DNA of 64,000 nucleotides. It comes from Meloidogyne chitwoodi (taxonomy: Eukaryota; Nematoda; Chromadorea; Rhabditida; Meloidogynidae). Shown here in pieces: positions 10,661-22,141 of this stretch. The stretch spans positions 744,001-808,000 of the forward strand of contig JACZZP010000007.1 of the NCBI GenBank assembly GCA_015183035.1, in the 5' to 3' direction. The first letter of the stretch is position 1. Every line of letters begins with the position of its first letter. The translations under genes were made by a program, and so were the position numbers. The notes under the pieces are model-generated. The model did no database searches. It was not told the origin of the DNA and saw only the letters and a list, made by a program, of their open reading frames with translations.

Positions 10661-11317
10661 ATATATATTTTTTATAATTATTATTCTAGTTTGCCAGGTC
10701 ATTTTAAAAAAACCTTCGCAATATGGAACATTTGGCAGTGGCCACAGTAAAAAATATTTTTTTTATTTAAAAATTAACCTTTGATTAATGGAAAGCTATC
10801 ACAGTAGCCAACTTTAATTTGAAATTAAAAAAATTTTTAAAAATTTTTCTCAAATTCTTTCCATGATTTTACATCTATTATTTATTTCTGTTTAATGGCA
10901 TAAAGATTCAAGAGATTCACATATTTTGCATTATACATTATTTTACAAGATTATAATCTTATTTTATCACTTAATAGAGGTGTGGCGGGAAACTTTAAAC
11001 TATTTTCATTAAGCTGGCTCATTGTGTAAGTTAATAGTTAATTAATTTTTATGACATATTTTTTGGATTTAATATACTCCTCCTTTATCTAAGCATATTT
11101 ATAAATTTAAAATGAAGAAGGTTTATTTTTAAAAAAGCGGATATAAGTAAATTTAATTATTTTAACTAATATATTATAAAATATTTTTAAGCTTTCTTCA
11201 TTTGTATTTCTTCTTTTTCTAGAATTCCTATCGTCTTAAGTAGTTAACTTAAATAAAATTGAAAAATATTTCTTAATATTTTAAATGAAAATCAAATTTT
11301 TGATAAAATTCTAGCGT

Positions 11318-11535
11318 ACCAACATCTGAACTATTAAATAAATATGTATAGCACATTATCCATACTACAATAATGTTTCCGAAGGATTTAGGAAAGAAAT
11401 TTTTGGCATTTTAGTATGTTTTATTTGTAAAGGAGAAAATAAATAATAAAAAAAGCAATAATGTATTAGTGGCATGAAGTTAAGCGCTTTGAATTGATTA
11501 AATGCAAGGCCATTATCATCAGAAGCGGCTTTGTA
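11318..11535. repeat. Dispersed repeat pair with 18308-18530, copy 1
   Basis: About 215 bp shared in the same orientation, including GCACATTATCCAT, TTCCGAAGGATTTAGG and GTATTAGTGGC. On the minus strand both copies begin a frame with MPKISFLNPSE. The copy here is stopped within a few codons, while the 18-kb copy stays open longer. Confidence 0.7.
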
Positions 11536-11744
11536 TAAGCGAACAATTCGACAATAACTTTAAATTAATTATAATAAAATTTATTAATTAAATGAATTAA
11601 ATTTCTTTAAAAAGTGACAATTGATTCGCACATTAATCAATTTAGTTGTGAAATTGCTTAATTTCACATTCAAATCATTTTATTAAAATAAATTTTAATA
11701 TATAGTTAAAATAAAATAATTTTTTAAAATTTTAAAGAACAAGA

Positions 11745-12130
11745 CTATTTTTATCAAATATTTTAATTGTTATTTTTTGGTGGGACCTACTCCTTGTTTT
11801 AATGAAAACTTAAAGTCGTGTTTTCACTAAATCCGATCTACGGGTCGTAAATTATGTGTTTTAGAGGAAGGTAATTTTATTAGATAATTGGCCAGCCAAA
11901 TTAAAGATCAGTGCTGGCCTTGAGAAGGGAAGTAATGAATTTGGAGTAGTCATTTTTTTTATAAATTTATCATTCAAAATGTTAATTTTGCGAAATGGTC
12001 ATTATTTAAAATTCGAACTTTTAAAATATAGCATTTGATATAAGTATCTTACAGTACTTCAATATAAGTTAGATTTCCCAATGAATAATTGAATAAATTT
12101 TTATTTGTATTATTAATAATAGGTATATTA
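11745..12130. repeat. Dispersed repeat pair with 25820-26205, copy 1
   Basis: About 380 bp are shared in the same orientation, with landmarks TTTTTTGGTGGGACCTACTC, AATTGGCCAGCC and AACTTTTAAAATATAGCATT. The copies differ by substitutions and small indels, so the duplication is old. No coding or terminal inverted repeats were seen. Confidence 0.7.
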
Positions 12131-13793
12131 ATTATTTTACTTTGTGGATGATGAGGAGGTGATTTAATATGATTTGTGCCGATATTTTCCAGATAAGAAG
12201 CTGTTTTTTCTTTATGATTATTAATATTTTTAATATAATCTTTTTCAACGTCAAAAAAATATACATTAAACAATTGTATATAATTTTATATATGAATATA
12301 TGTACGATTTACGCGGGAGCAAATCGTTGCTTCTGTGGACAGAAATGTTTTTGCCAAAAAGCTAAGATTATTATTTAACATTATTTATCACCGATTTCGT
12401 TAACGAAATTCGTTATTTGGATGTTATTTAAATTTACATTATTATGTTATTATATTTTAATTTGTTAGTATTATTGTGTTTAGTTCCCTAACGGAACTTT
12501 TTTATTTAATTCATTATTATTATCTAAAGAAAGGAATCTGATAGTTTTACCTTTAAGATGAATATATATACCATATAGTATGCCATCCTTCTACTGGGTT
12601 ATTTGTCCGAAAAGTCCTTTGTCTAATCAGTTTATCTTATTCCATAGGAATATACAATGTTAAAACAAAGTATGCTGAATGATTTTATTAAATTTTTTAG
12701 TTTTTAATCTAAATGTTAAATCTTTTCAAATAAATAATTTTTAATTTTGTTTAACTTTTTTTTAAAGAATTTTTTTTTATTAACAAGTCACTATATGAAA
12801 TACAGCTTTGTTGATAATACTGCTCTCTAGGGTCCTAGTAGCGCATTTGACGTCTTATCAACTAAGCGAATGATGGGCAAGTTAGCTGTTGCCAGCACAG
12901 CACATTGAGGACACAGGTTTATGTTTTCTAGGAAGTTGTTTTGATGTATTTATTTATTTTTAACTTTCACTGCTTGCTTATTTCCTGTCTTATTTAAAAA
13001 TAGAAATTAACCAAATACTCTTTAATTGTATCTTGTAGGTGTATGATCATTTAGATTAACAACCGCCAAGGAGGTTTTATATTCACCCCAGAAAGTATTT
13101 GTAGTATTTAAATAAAGGCGTGTAGATACCGTCATTAAATGGGTTGTTTTTCATGAATATGTATGTTTATTGTTTCCGTTGTATATGTTTTTCCAAATAC
13201 TCCTCCAGTCTTTTTTACGCCGTCAAAATGTTTGTTGTTGTAATATAAAATAAGTAATTGGTGTAATTTAATTTATAAATATATATGGAATTGAATTATA
13301 ATTTATTATATTTGTTTATTTATATCAAAAATTATTTTTTATATATTTAATTTATCATTACTTTTCCAAATTAGGTTTATTTTTACTTTTATATCCCATC
13401 AACATTTTTTATCTGTGTAAATCTCATTAATTTTGTCGATCTTTTTAGTATTCATTGGTAGTAATTCAATAACAGGCCATCCATTATGAAAAGCATTTCT
13501 AGCTGTTCTAAGCCATTTTCGTATAAATAGGCACTGTATCCCAATTTCCTTCTTGTATAATTTTATTAAATTAAAAAATAGTATCTTTAACAAAAAATTT
13601 TACCAATAGTTAATTGAATTTTTGAATGACTTGTTGTAGGCATATTTGGTTGTAAACCTTTAAAAATATTATAATTATAAATAAATAAATTTAGCAATTT
13701 CAGTACTCGAATTGTTTGACCGCCAACGGTCAAACATCTAAAAAATATATAAATTGTTTTATTTTATTTAAAAATATTTATGTAGGGAAATCA
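12131..13793. other. AT-rich DNA with scattered short frames
   Basis: Short frames occur at 12049-12273 and 13399-13593 (minus) and 12169-12378 (plus). None has a signal peptide, a domain motif or convincing splice sites. A GC-richer patch at 12830-12910 reads as open minus-strand frame (LCPQCAVLATANLP) and could be an exon remnant. Confidence 0.35.
13714..13735. repeat. Perfect 9-bp hairpin
   Basis: GTTTGACCG and CGGTCAAAC are exact inverted repeats around a 4-base loop. It stands out in A/T surroundings but has no poly-T tail and no associated gene, so no function is assigned. Confidence 0.5.
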
Positions 13794-13914
13794 CAGCCAT
13801 TGTCGCCTTACGCATTAACATTAAATAATAATTAATGGAATTTGTTTGTTCAACTAATGTGTCAAGAGTGAATTTAATCTCCTGATGTTCACGTATTATA
13901 CGTTTATAGTTCTC
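13794..13914 (-). pseudogene. Unrecognised exon-like frame
   Basis: An open minus-strand frame of about 40 residues contains ENYKRIIREHQEIKFTLDTL, followed by VEQTNS. The composition is protein-like and unlike the surrounding A/T runs. There is no Met start, and splice sites are weak. It could be an exon fragment of the same decayed material that left the UNC-31-like piece nearby on the other strand, but that is a guess. Confidence 0.25.
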
Positions 13915-14182
13915 AATGTATCAAAAAAATTATCAACTTAAGAAAAATTATATTGTTAAGGATGCTTACGCTCTAAATGTTTACGCAAAGACGTTGTTAA
14001 ATAATATGTATTTTAAAACATACTTTTTGGATGATTATTAATATTATATTTATTTTTTGTTGCCACTAAAATACTAATACAATGTGATTAATAAAAATAG
14101 TATTCTGATGAACTTAAACTTTTAAGCAAGAATATTTATAATTAATTTGTAAATTTAATTATATTTTTTATTAATTTTTCAG

Positions 14183-14480
14183 GCCTTTGCTTGGTTCTCT
14201 GATCTTTTAGTTGATCATTCTGAAATATTTTGGACTCTATTCTGTTGATTCAGATGATGCTTTATAATGCAAACACCTGATTCTTTGGATGCTTTCCTTT
14301 TTTTCAATTGCTCAATGATTATTTATTCACAAATTTAAATTTAAAAATGGGTCCATTTCATATAAAATTATTGGAACAATTTGAGCCAATTGTTAAACAT
14401 TATATTGATTTAATGGAAAATGTATTGCTTTATCTATTGATAAAAATTTCCAAAAAGAAAAATGGGAAGTGAAAAGTTTT
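14183..14480 (+). pseudogene. Fragment resembling UNC-31/CAPS (calcium-dependent secretion activator)
   Basis: A good acceptor (TTAATTTTTCAG) is followed by frames that together match the MHD/MUN region of CAPS: HSEIFWTL, YSVDSDDA, then [32 protein letters not shown] and YIDLMENVL. At least two frameshifts and a stop separate these pieces, so the fragment cannot make the protein. In intact animals CAPS/UNC-31 promotes dense-core vesicle exocytosis. The match is from memory of the family. Downstream text at 14560-14760 may hold more decayed exons but is not recognisable. Confidence 0.6.
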
Positions 14481-16259
14481 TTTAATATATTTTGAGTGAA
14501 GTTATTTTTTTTAAATGACATTATATTTGCTAATATTAAATATTATCTTTTTATATTAAGAGGTATGCTCAATACAATCTTGAACGCAGTAGTAACAATA
14601 TGTTTCATGCCAACAGCGATACAAAGTTACAGGACATTAATCCAAACATATTATACACACTAATTCTTAGTTTTTTTAATAAATTTTTTATATTTTAATT
14701 TATTGACAGCTCGATCCAAAACAAAGGAAAATTAAATTAAATCGCATGTACTTAATATTTTTATGTGTCTGTAAATCGACGTTCAGAGTCGACTAAAACT
14801 TCTACTTCGGACTAAATTTGCTTTGTTTTGTATTCTATCTGTAAATTCAAAAACAGTTTATAGTTTTTATATTTTATTGTTAGGTCAATCAATGTTGCAA
14901 CAATCAAAAATCTTGAATATACAAAATAAAATCAAATAAATAAAATCTAAACCTCTGTTTTTCATAATTTTCCATTCTATTTTTAATATCATTAGTAACA
15001 ATTTTTTAAATGATTTAATTAATAAATTATCTGTATTCACATAATAGATCAAAACTTGTTGCTTCCACAAGGTCTTTTGTATTAATTAGAATTTTTCTCA
15101 AGTTTCCATTTTGTTTATAATTTCTTTTTCATTTTTATTATCGAAAACAGTGGCTCGTGCTGTCCCTGTTATTTTAATTTTCTGTTCGTTTTCAATATTC
15201 CACACGCGTTTTACCGCATTGCCAATAGCATTAACAAACCCTCCTTCCACTTGCTTTGTTCATTATCTTAAATTACAATTTTCTTTATATTTTTTTGTTT
15301 TGTTAAATATTTATTAAATAAATATAATAATCAAAGTAATTATTATATAAACCGAGAGATCATGTTTAAATTTATTAAACTTTTCATTACAATTTATACA
15401 TCGATGCGATATATAGAGTGAAAAATTATAATGTGAAAAATTTCTAAATATTAAATTCTCATATTTTGTATAATTAAATATTTTTTAAACTCCAATTTAT
15501 TTTGACCATAAAATAATATTGTATTATATTGTACCGAATTAGAATAAAAATTGATTTTTGTATCTTCCCATATTCTACTGGTGATGTTGTCTTTTCACAC
15601 CCTTATTTTAAACTTTATTTTGAATCGAAGGACAAAATAAGATTAATTTTTTTATTCCTTAAATTCGATTAATTACCGATTGAAACATGATTCTTGGATT
15701 TGGAGCAAATGAAGTCAAAGTGACCAAACCAAAATTCTTTTATAAAAAGAAAGGGGGTTGATTAAAAATTTAAACAGCTCTAAGGAAAAAAGGTATAAAT
15801 ATTTTATTTTTTTATAAATTTCCCATAGATGGCTCCCATACGGTCGTTGGGTAGGACCTCCATTAATAGCGGTTTCCATGTTGTTCCTCCTTTAAATTAA
15901 TAATAACGATAGAACAATAAATCCTATAACATAATTTAAATAATAAAATTATAATATAAAATAATATGGGAGGAATTTGATGCGTAGGAAAAAGGAGGAG
16001 TAAAAAGGAGAAAAGGTGAAGGAACACAACAACTTAAAATGGAATGAGTTGAGGTTAATTTTAATGACAAAACCAGAAGCATGTATTTTTTCAGACATGA
16101 ATTCAGAAATATATGTATGGACGATATAAATTGCTTTTACTTTTTGTATATGCAAGTATAATATCACAATAAATAAATTTATTATTTTTATTTAATTTTA
16201 TCATATGTATGTATGTTTTTTAGATACAAAGTAAATTTTCTTCCTTTTTGATGCCTTTG
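14481..16259. other. AT-rich DNA with weak coding hints
   Basis: A minus-strand frame starting near 15880 reads METAINGGPTQRPYGSHLW before A/T-rich text and has a good start context, but no donor follows. Frames at 14885-15070, 15111-15317 and 15949-16167 show no recognisable features. No repeats or RNA genes were found. Confidence 0.3.
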
Positions 16260-16419
16260 TTATATAAATATATTGTTGCTCTGTACATTAATTTGTTTTT
16301 TCTGTAAACCATTATTAAAAATCAGCACTTCTTTTGTCCTTTTTTCTCCCAGTTTACATTCTTTTAATAATTTTTTTCTTTTCATTTTTAAAATTGACAA
16401 TGCTTTTCTTCTTTCATAT
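16260..16419 (-). CDS. Candidate terminal exon, unrecognised protein
   Basis: An acceptor (TTTATTCCAG) leads into 52 open codons ending in TAA. The product is lysine/arginine-rich at first (YERRKALSILKMKRKKLLKE) with LGEKRTKEVL after it. Alternation of charged and hydrophobic residues fits a helix or coiled coil. No upstream exon could be joined, because the next frame upstream (16518-16616) ends in a stop. It could be a terminal exon of a real gene or a remnant. Confidence 0.3.
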
Positions 16420-16517
16420 CTGGAATAAACACATTAACTGGTGAATTATAAAAGGTGTTCTCTGAAATTAAATTTCTCTTTTCTTTGATATTGTAGTAAA
16501 TTATTGGGTTGTTCTCT

Positions 16518-16616
16518 CTATGGCCATAAAACAACAACTTTAGTTATTGTTGTTCCTTTTAATAGATCAATTCCCGTGAACAGGAAATTAGAATCCTTCA
16601 AAGTTAATTCCATCAT
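16518..16616 (-). pseudogene. Short Met-initiated frame, unrecognised
   Basis: MMELTLKDSNFLF, then TGIDLLKGTTITK and VVVLWP, is a 32-codon frame ending in TAG. It lies about 100 bp upstream (in minus-strand sense) of the frame at 16260-16419. The two may belong to one decayed gene, but no splice pair joins them in frame. Confidence 0.25.
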
Positions 16617-17076
16617 GGTTTTATTTTTATAAATGTTACGGATTCAGAATATTATTCTACGATTATAAATTATTTAAAAATTTCTTTTTGTAAATCTGTT
16701 TTTTCTTTATGATTATTATCGTTTTCTAGAAAGTTTTCTAAATCAAGGAGGTTTGTTTAATTTTTCGAAAACTTTTTATTATAATTTTAGAAACGTCAAC
16801 ATTAAAATGTGTCATTAAATATTCAAGTTCTAAAAATGCTCAAACAAAAGCAGAACTTTTATACATACCGTATTTATTCTAATATAGTCGCACCCTCTAA
16901 TAGAATCCCACCCTCTAATATAATCCCACTTATTGACGGGGTTGAAAAATATAGTCGCACCCTCTAATAGAATACCACCCTTTAATATAATCCCACTCTC
17001 ATAAATAAATACTAATTGCTCTCTAATTTCGCAATTTCCTCTAAAATTATCATTTATATTATCGTTTTAGTGAATT

Positions 17077-17868
17077 ATGAGCGAATCCGAAAGTGACGAA
17101 ATTGATGTTGTAAACATAGATTCTGATCTTTGCCAAAGAAGTGATAAAAAATGTCGAAAATCTTATTCAATACCCACAAATAATAGGGAAGTATATGGTT
17201 TTTTTAGCGGTTCAACCCAGTCGAGTAATGTGTCATTCTAGAGAGTTAGGCGAGCTGAATCGAACTAGCCCTCAACAAAGTTGAACCAACGATCTAAGCC
17301 GATCACTGAAATTCGAAAAACCATAGAGGGGACCAAGCTCTTTTTGGTGGTAAAAATTCAAATATGAGTATGATAGCTCATTCGAAAGAGCTCTTCAAGC
17401 TGAGTCGAAAAAAGACCAAAATCATCGTAATTGCACGATTTTGAACAAAGTTATGAAGATTAATTTGCTGGAAATACGTCAAAATTGGGTCTATTGGGAG
17501 TGTTTTATTACTTCTTCCTTTTTAGGCCCATGGCTGGTTGGCTTTTGGTACATACGTTATTCTACGGCTAAAATTACAACAAGATAATTAATTCAGTGAA
17601 AATAATTTAAGTGCAGCCGCGGTAATCACCTCAAATAAGCTTGGTACTCCAATGAATAAATTTCATGGACCGGTTACTCGGCTCAATTCGTTGGTTCGAC
17701 TTCGTTCAGGGCTAGTTAGATTCAGCTCTCCGAGCTCTTTCGAATGACACATACTGACCGAAAACCGCTAAGGGTGTGAAATCCGTTGAAAACGAAGACT
17801 TTTTTGATAGTTCTTCAGAGGTGGATGAAGAAAATTATTTTCCTAGTGATGATTCTTTAGAGCTCTAA
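17077..17868 (+). pseudogene. Pogo-like transposase ends, interrupted
   Basis: The N-terminal piece (17077 to about 17200) begins with an acidic MSESESDEID run and then KKCRKSYSIPTNNREVY, like the 'KRKSYT..fKlevv' start of the pogo/CENP-B DNA-binding domain. The C-terminal piece (about 17772-17868) is an acidic tail with FFDSSSEVDEENYF. The catalytic DDE middle is missing, and its place is taken by the nested element. The product cannot be active. Confidence 0.6.
17204..17771. mobile_element. Nested inverted-repeat element (MITE-like)
   Basis: The left end TTAGCGGTTCAACCCAG and the right end, read inverted, TTAGCGGTTTTCGG start inverted repeats about 95 bp long that share ATGTGTCATTC, GAGCTGAATC and AACTAGCCCT. 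The element is GC-richer than its host and encodes no protein. A clear target duplication is not visible, so the superfamily is unknown. It interrupts the pogo-like frame and is therefore the younger insertion. Confidence 0.7.
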
Positions 17869-18307
17869 TTAAAACTGCTCAATTGTTTTTAGTCATTTGA
17901 AATAAAGTGAAAATAAAATTTACAAAAGACATTGAAAAATATAGTCGCACCCTCTAATAGAATCCCACCCTCTAATATAATCCCACTTATTGATGGGGTT
18001 GAAAAATATAATCCCATGGGATTATATTAGAATAAATACGGTATATATATTTTTATTTTAAATAGAAGCTTAAAGAAGAAAATAGAAAAATTGAACGAAA
18101 TACAGAATTTTTGATGTCCAAATTTCTTTTTTTCTCTTAGATATATATTTATGTACGATTAGAATAACTTATTTTGTGGACTTTTCTTTAACGCCATACT
18201 CCAATTCCGGTTATAGTGGTGGTGGCCCATTTGGGCGCTTCGGCCCATTATTTTATCTTTTTGTTCATTATCCTCTATCTTTTTTAATTCCGAAGAAAGA
18301 TTATATC

Positions 18308-18530
18308 TGGAATCTGAACTATTAACTAATATGTGTAGCACATTATCCATTCTACAGTCTAATATTTCCGAAGGATTTAGGAACGAAATTTTTGGCATTT
18401 TATTATATGTTTTATAATAATTTTTTGTAAAGGAGGAAATAAATAATAAAAAAGACAAGCAATAATGTATTAGTGGCTTGAAGTTAGGCGCTTTGAATTG
18501 ATTAAGGCCATTACATCAGAATATCTTTCT
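18308..18530. repeat. Dispersed repeat pair with 11318-11535, copy 2
   Basis: Same-orientation copy of the 11.3-kb block. A minus-strand frame spans 18159-18458 (99 residues, including MPKISFLNPSEILDCRMDNV). It may be a remnant of a coding exon, but it has no known domain. Confidence 0.65.
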
Positions 18531-18769
18531 TCGTTTTATTAATATTAAACTATCTATATATTTTAAATAAAATATTAAAAATTATAATATTTACAGTATC
18601 TACAGTAAAATAAATTAAAAAATTATTTTTAATTTTTTTAATACTTAGTAAAAAACACATTCTGGACATCTGCTTATTAATTTAAAATAAATATTTTAAC
18701 ATTTAATATTTTTTGTAATATTAATATTTTTAATAAATATTTAGTATTTTATTATTTTTGAATTATAGA

Positions 18770-18877
18770 TTAGATCATCAATGCATGTTTGCGTTGTTCT
18801 TTGCAGATTGTAATGAAAAGGCGTATCCTGGCGACTTTCATAATATAATGCAATATTGCGAGCAAAAATATGATTAG
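18770..18877 (+). pseudogene. Unrecognised exon-like frame
   Basis: The acceptor TTTGAATTATAG is followed by 35 codons (LDHQCMFALFFADCNEKAYP, then GDFHNIMQYCEQKYD) ending in TAG. Composition and codon pattern look coding. No donor is present before the stop. It may belong with the frames at 19093 and 20500 on the same strand as pieces of one decayed gene. I do not recognise the family. Confidence 0.4.
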
Positions 18878-18943
18878 TTTAGCCTAACTTTAATTTGAAA
18901 AACACAAAGATTAAAGATGATTTATCAAAGTAGCCATAACCTA

Positions 18944-19070
18944 GGTTGCCAGGTCGTTCTTTTTGAACATTTAGAGCAACTGCAACTTTAGCAGTGGCTA
19001 GATTAAAAATTTGTAAATTTATACAAAAAAATTTATTCAAATTCGGCACTTTTTTCTTCTTTTAAAAATA
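18944..19070. repeat. Dispersed repeat 'GTTGCCAGGT', copy 2
   Basis: Second copy of the block at 10536-10660, sharing GCAGTGGCTAGAT and CAAATTCGGCACTTTTTTC. Confidence 0.65.
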
Positions 19071-19092
19071 ATTTTATTTAGATTTAATATAC

Positions 19093-19275
19093 ATAGTTGA
19101 GGAAACAGGTTTGTTAATATCTCGTATCCATAAAAATATAAGGACTTCTCTTTGATCTGGTTCAAGTTCAATTGTTAAAAAAGCGGCTTATATATCAGCA
19201 AGAACTGGTTATTTAAGACATAGGAAGCGTATAGTTAATCATGAAAGTCTGGAACAAGATGGAAATGAATTTTAA
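19093..19275 (+). pseudogene. Gene fragment with one in-frame stop, unrecognised
   Basis: The frame reads IVEETGLLISRIHKNIRTSL, a TGA at 19153-19155, then SGSSSIVKKAAYISARTGYL, RHRKRIV and a C-terminal NHESLEQDGNEF with TAA. The TGA probably replaces CGA (Arg). The rest is strongly protein-like, so this looks like the last exon of a real protein copied or left here and now broken. The family is not recognised. Confidence 0.45.
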
Positions 19276-20499
19276 AAAACAAAACCCTCCTAGAGATAAA
19301 TTTATTTCTGAACAAATATTATATAATTTTTAGTTTCATCGTTTCTAATTTACTATAAATAAAATATAATTATTTTTAAAATAAAACTTTTTTTTAATAG
19401 ATAATTTGTTTTTATTGTTTGTATTTAATTTTAATGATCCAAAGTAAACATTGTTTATTAAAATTTAATAATAAAAAATATTTTAATGATTCGATTTGCA
19501 ATGGGTTGCCATTCCCAGTTAGGATGCTTGTGTTAATTTTAATTATAAAAATTTAAAAAAATACAGTTAATATTTGTATTTTTAATAATTTAAATATTTT
19601 TATGAAAAAATTAATAGTGTTAATTAAAAATTTGTAAATAAATAATTTGATAATGATATTAAATAATTATTTTTTTAAAAAAAGATAATATTCTAAGTTA
19701 TTTAGAGATTGTTGTCACGACCATTAATGTTAATTTTAGTATGGATTCCACGTTGAATTCTTTAAATATAGAAAATTAAAATGGAATATAAGTATAGGTG
19801 AGGAGGGAGGGCAGGGGCGGACTTAAGCTACTAACTTGTTTTAATATATTAAGAAATAAATACTATTGGAACAAACCGCTGGCTAAATAATAATTGCATT
19901 AAATTTGTTACAAAAAAGTATTACATTTATTAAATATAACTTTATTTTTATTTTATTTAAAAAGATTGAATTTGCATCATATTGTTATTAATAGAGTAGT
20001 TGTTTAATACATCGAATTATTTTAAAAAATTTCTGAAATTTTCTTCTATTTTGCAACTAAAATCTCTACCAAAATATGCCTACTAAATTAATAGTATTAA
20101 ATTATAAATTAATTTGCAAAATAAAAATAATTTTATTTTTCTTAATGGAATGGTAGATTTTCTTTAAGTAAAGAAGTTACCCGGTGGTGGGGTCCTTCCA
20201 AAGCGTTCTCTAAGATGCGGGGAGTTGTATAACTTGGGTAAAATAAAAGAATACTCGCTCGTGAAAAGTTTTTTTAGGTTCAATAGGTATTATTTTAAAA
20301 TTTTGTCATTTTCATACTTTAAATTAACAATTTTGTTTTACCATGCAGATAAAATTAACAATCCTTCTAAAAGGTGAATAAAAAGTATAAACATAAAATA
20401 GTTATTTTTGCTATCCCTTTTTTTATATTATTTTCCTAAATTAAATCATTAAGTTTTAATTAATAAGTTATATGCACACAGTCACAGCCTGACTTTTAG
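19276..20499. other. AT-rich DNA, nothing supported
   Basis: Mostly A/T runs. A GC-richer patch at 20170-20250 is open on the minus strand (YTTPRILENALEGPHHRV) but has no clear splice sites. No repeats or RNA genes were found. Confidence 0.4.
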
Positions 20500-20687
20500 A
20501 AATTGATGATATCGAGCAGGACACCTGTGGAAAGCAAAGCGTGATTCTGGATAAAGTGATAGCATCACTACGCGATCATGTATTAGGCCGCCCTCTGAGC
20601 AGATTCCAAGCACACCGCATGTCCCTAACTAGTCCACGAGCTTCATCAAAGATTTATTTAGAAATATTATATTTTTTTAATAAATAA
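20500..20687 (+). pseudogene. Unrecognised exon-like frame
   Basis: The acceptor GACTTTTAG is followed by an open frame with EIDDIEQDTCGKQSVILDKV, IASLRDHVLGRPLSRFQAHR and MSLTSPRASSK, then low-complexity residues to a stop. The first 50 residues are convincingly protein-like and GC-richer than the flanks. No donor follows the Ser-rich end. It may be an exon of the same broken gene as 18770 and 19093. Product unknown. Confidence 0.4.
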
Positions 20688-21153
20688 ATATTTTTCTAAA
20701 CTTTAATTTATTTAATAAAATATTTTTTTAAATAAAAATTGTAATATATGTATTTTGGCAAGAGCCCCCAAATGTTGTTTTTAAAGATTTTAATACTTAA
20801 TTTTAAATCAAACATATTCTTTTTATTTTTATTTTATTTAAAAATTTATATATATATTTTAAATTTAAAAATTTTTTTAATTTTTTAACACTGCTCTCAC
20901 AGAATTTTTGTTGATTCAGCACACGCTTTACAGGTTTTTAATTGATTTATTTTAACATTTTTTTCTACTAAAAATTTAAAGGGAAATGAGTTTCTGGGCT
21001 CTTTAATATATGACGAGAATGGTTAATCTAAAAAGTTTCAATAGTGTTCCATTATGTAATACTTTTTATTTAATTAATTACTGATTTTCCAATATTCCTA
21101 AAAATATTATATTTTATTTAGTAAAAATAAGAATTTAAATTTTAAAAATCATA
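20688..21153. other. AT-rich DNA, nothing supported
   Basis: Homopolymer and TTTAAA runs only; no frame, repeat or RNA structure stands out. Confidence 0.4.
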
Positions 21154-21161
21154 ATTTTATG

Positions 21162-22133
21162 CAGGGGTGCTCGCGGATACGGATAATATCCGGATACCCG
21201 CGGATATCCGCGGATACGGGCGGATACGGATACTAATTTTTAAAAATCAGACGGATACAAAACGGATACGGATATGAGGTTGTTATCCGCGGGTATCCGT
21301 AAGATCCGTGAACATAATATGTAACCCTTAATGCCTAAATATTAAATATTTTTTCCCTTGTTCACTCCCCAAATTTATTTTTGAAAACGAAAAGATAAGA
21401 AAAGGAATGCTCATATATATAATTTACTTGCTTTCCCCAGTGTGCAACTATGGTTAAGTGGTGTGGTTAGGGCGTAGATTATTTTAATAGATTGGTTAGC
21501 GCTAGAACCACTATTTTAGAAAAGGTGTACGATAATTGCTGCAAGCTATATTTCTTTGTTTTAAAAATTTTTAAAAATTAAGTCTAAACTTTTCGCCTAT
21601 GCACTAATAAAATTTATATTTTTGGCAACAGATTTAAAAATTTAAAAAAATTTTTTGCCAGCGGCGCTAAAAAGAACAAAGTTTTAGCAAGTAGGATGTA
21701 ATAAATTAAAAAAAAATTTTACCTACGACGCTGAAAATGGTGAATTTTTGGCAACTAAGGATCAATAATTTTTCAAAATTTTCGCCTGCGGCGCTAAAAA
21801 AACATAATTTATGAAAATTTAACGACTCGACACTTGTGCTCAACCTGAACAACCCTGTTTGAAATACTTTTCTCAGCAGAGAAAAATAATCCATTTCAAA
21901 AATTTTAAGATTTTTCATACATCATAAAAAATATCCCCCTCCAAAACCTCTTTTAGTTTTGACCATTTTGAAAATTTTAAGTGATTTGACCATTTTAAGA
22001 AAAAACGGATATATCCGCGGATACCCGCGGACGGATATAGAAAATTTGGATGCGGATATAAAACGGATACGGATATAGACTCCACGGATATATCCGGATA
22101 GGATACCGAAATTCGTGTCCGCGAGCACCCCTG
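21162..22133. mobile_element. Non-autonomous hAT element, 972 bp
   Basis: The ends are CAGGGGTGCTCGCGGATACG and its inverse, ending in GAGCACCCCTG. The 8-bp duplication ATTTTATG flanks it exactly (21154-21161 and 22134-22141), as hAT insertion produces. About 150 bp at each end are packed with GGATAC/GGATAT and CCGCGGATA units in both orientations. The middle holds three diverged copies of a unit containing CGGCGCTAAAAA or similar (about 21655, 21722, 21785). No transposase is encoded. Confidence 0.88.
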
Positions 22134-22141
22134 ATTTTATG

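Larger units (their letters stand above)
16868..18041 (+). mobile_element. Internally deleted pogo-like (Tc1/mariner superfamily) element
   Basis: The ends are exact inverted repeats (CCGTATTTATTCTAATATA on the left), flanked on both sides by TA (16866-16867 and 18042-18043), the Tc1/mariner target. Subterminal units containing TCGCACCCTCTAATAGAAT are repeated in direct orientation at both ends (16887 onward, about 16955 onward and 17945 onward). The interior keeps only the two ends of a transposase-like frame. A second element (17204-17771) sits inside it. Confidence 0.8.

Noticed and set aside
12169..12378. Frame ending in a Cys-rich CFCGQKCFCQK
   Set aside because: Preceded by A/T-derived residues, no splice sites or signal peptide, and overlapped by an equally open frame on the other strand.
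21922..22128. Minus-strand frame of 68 codons
   Set aside because: Most of it is the GGATAT terminal-repeat array of the non-autonomous hAT element.
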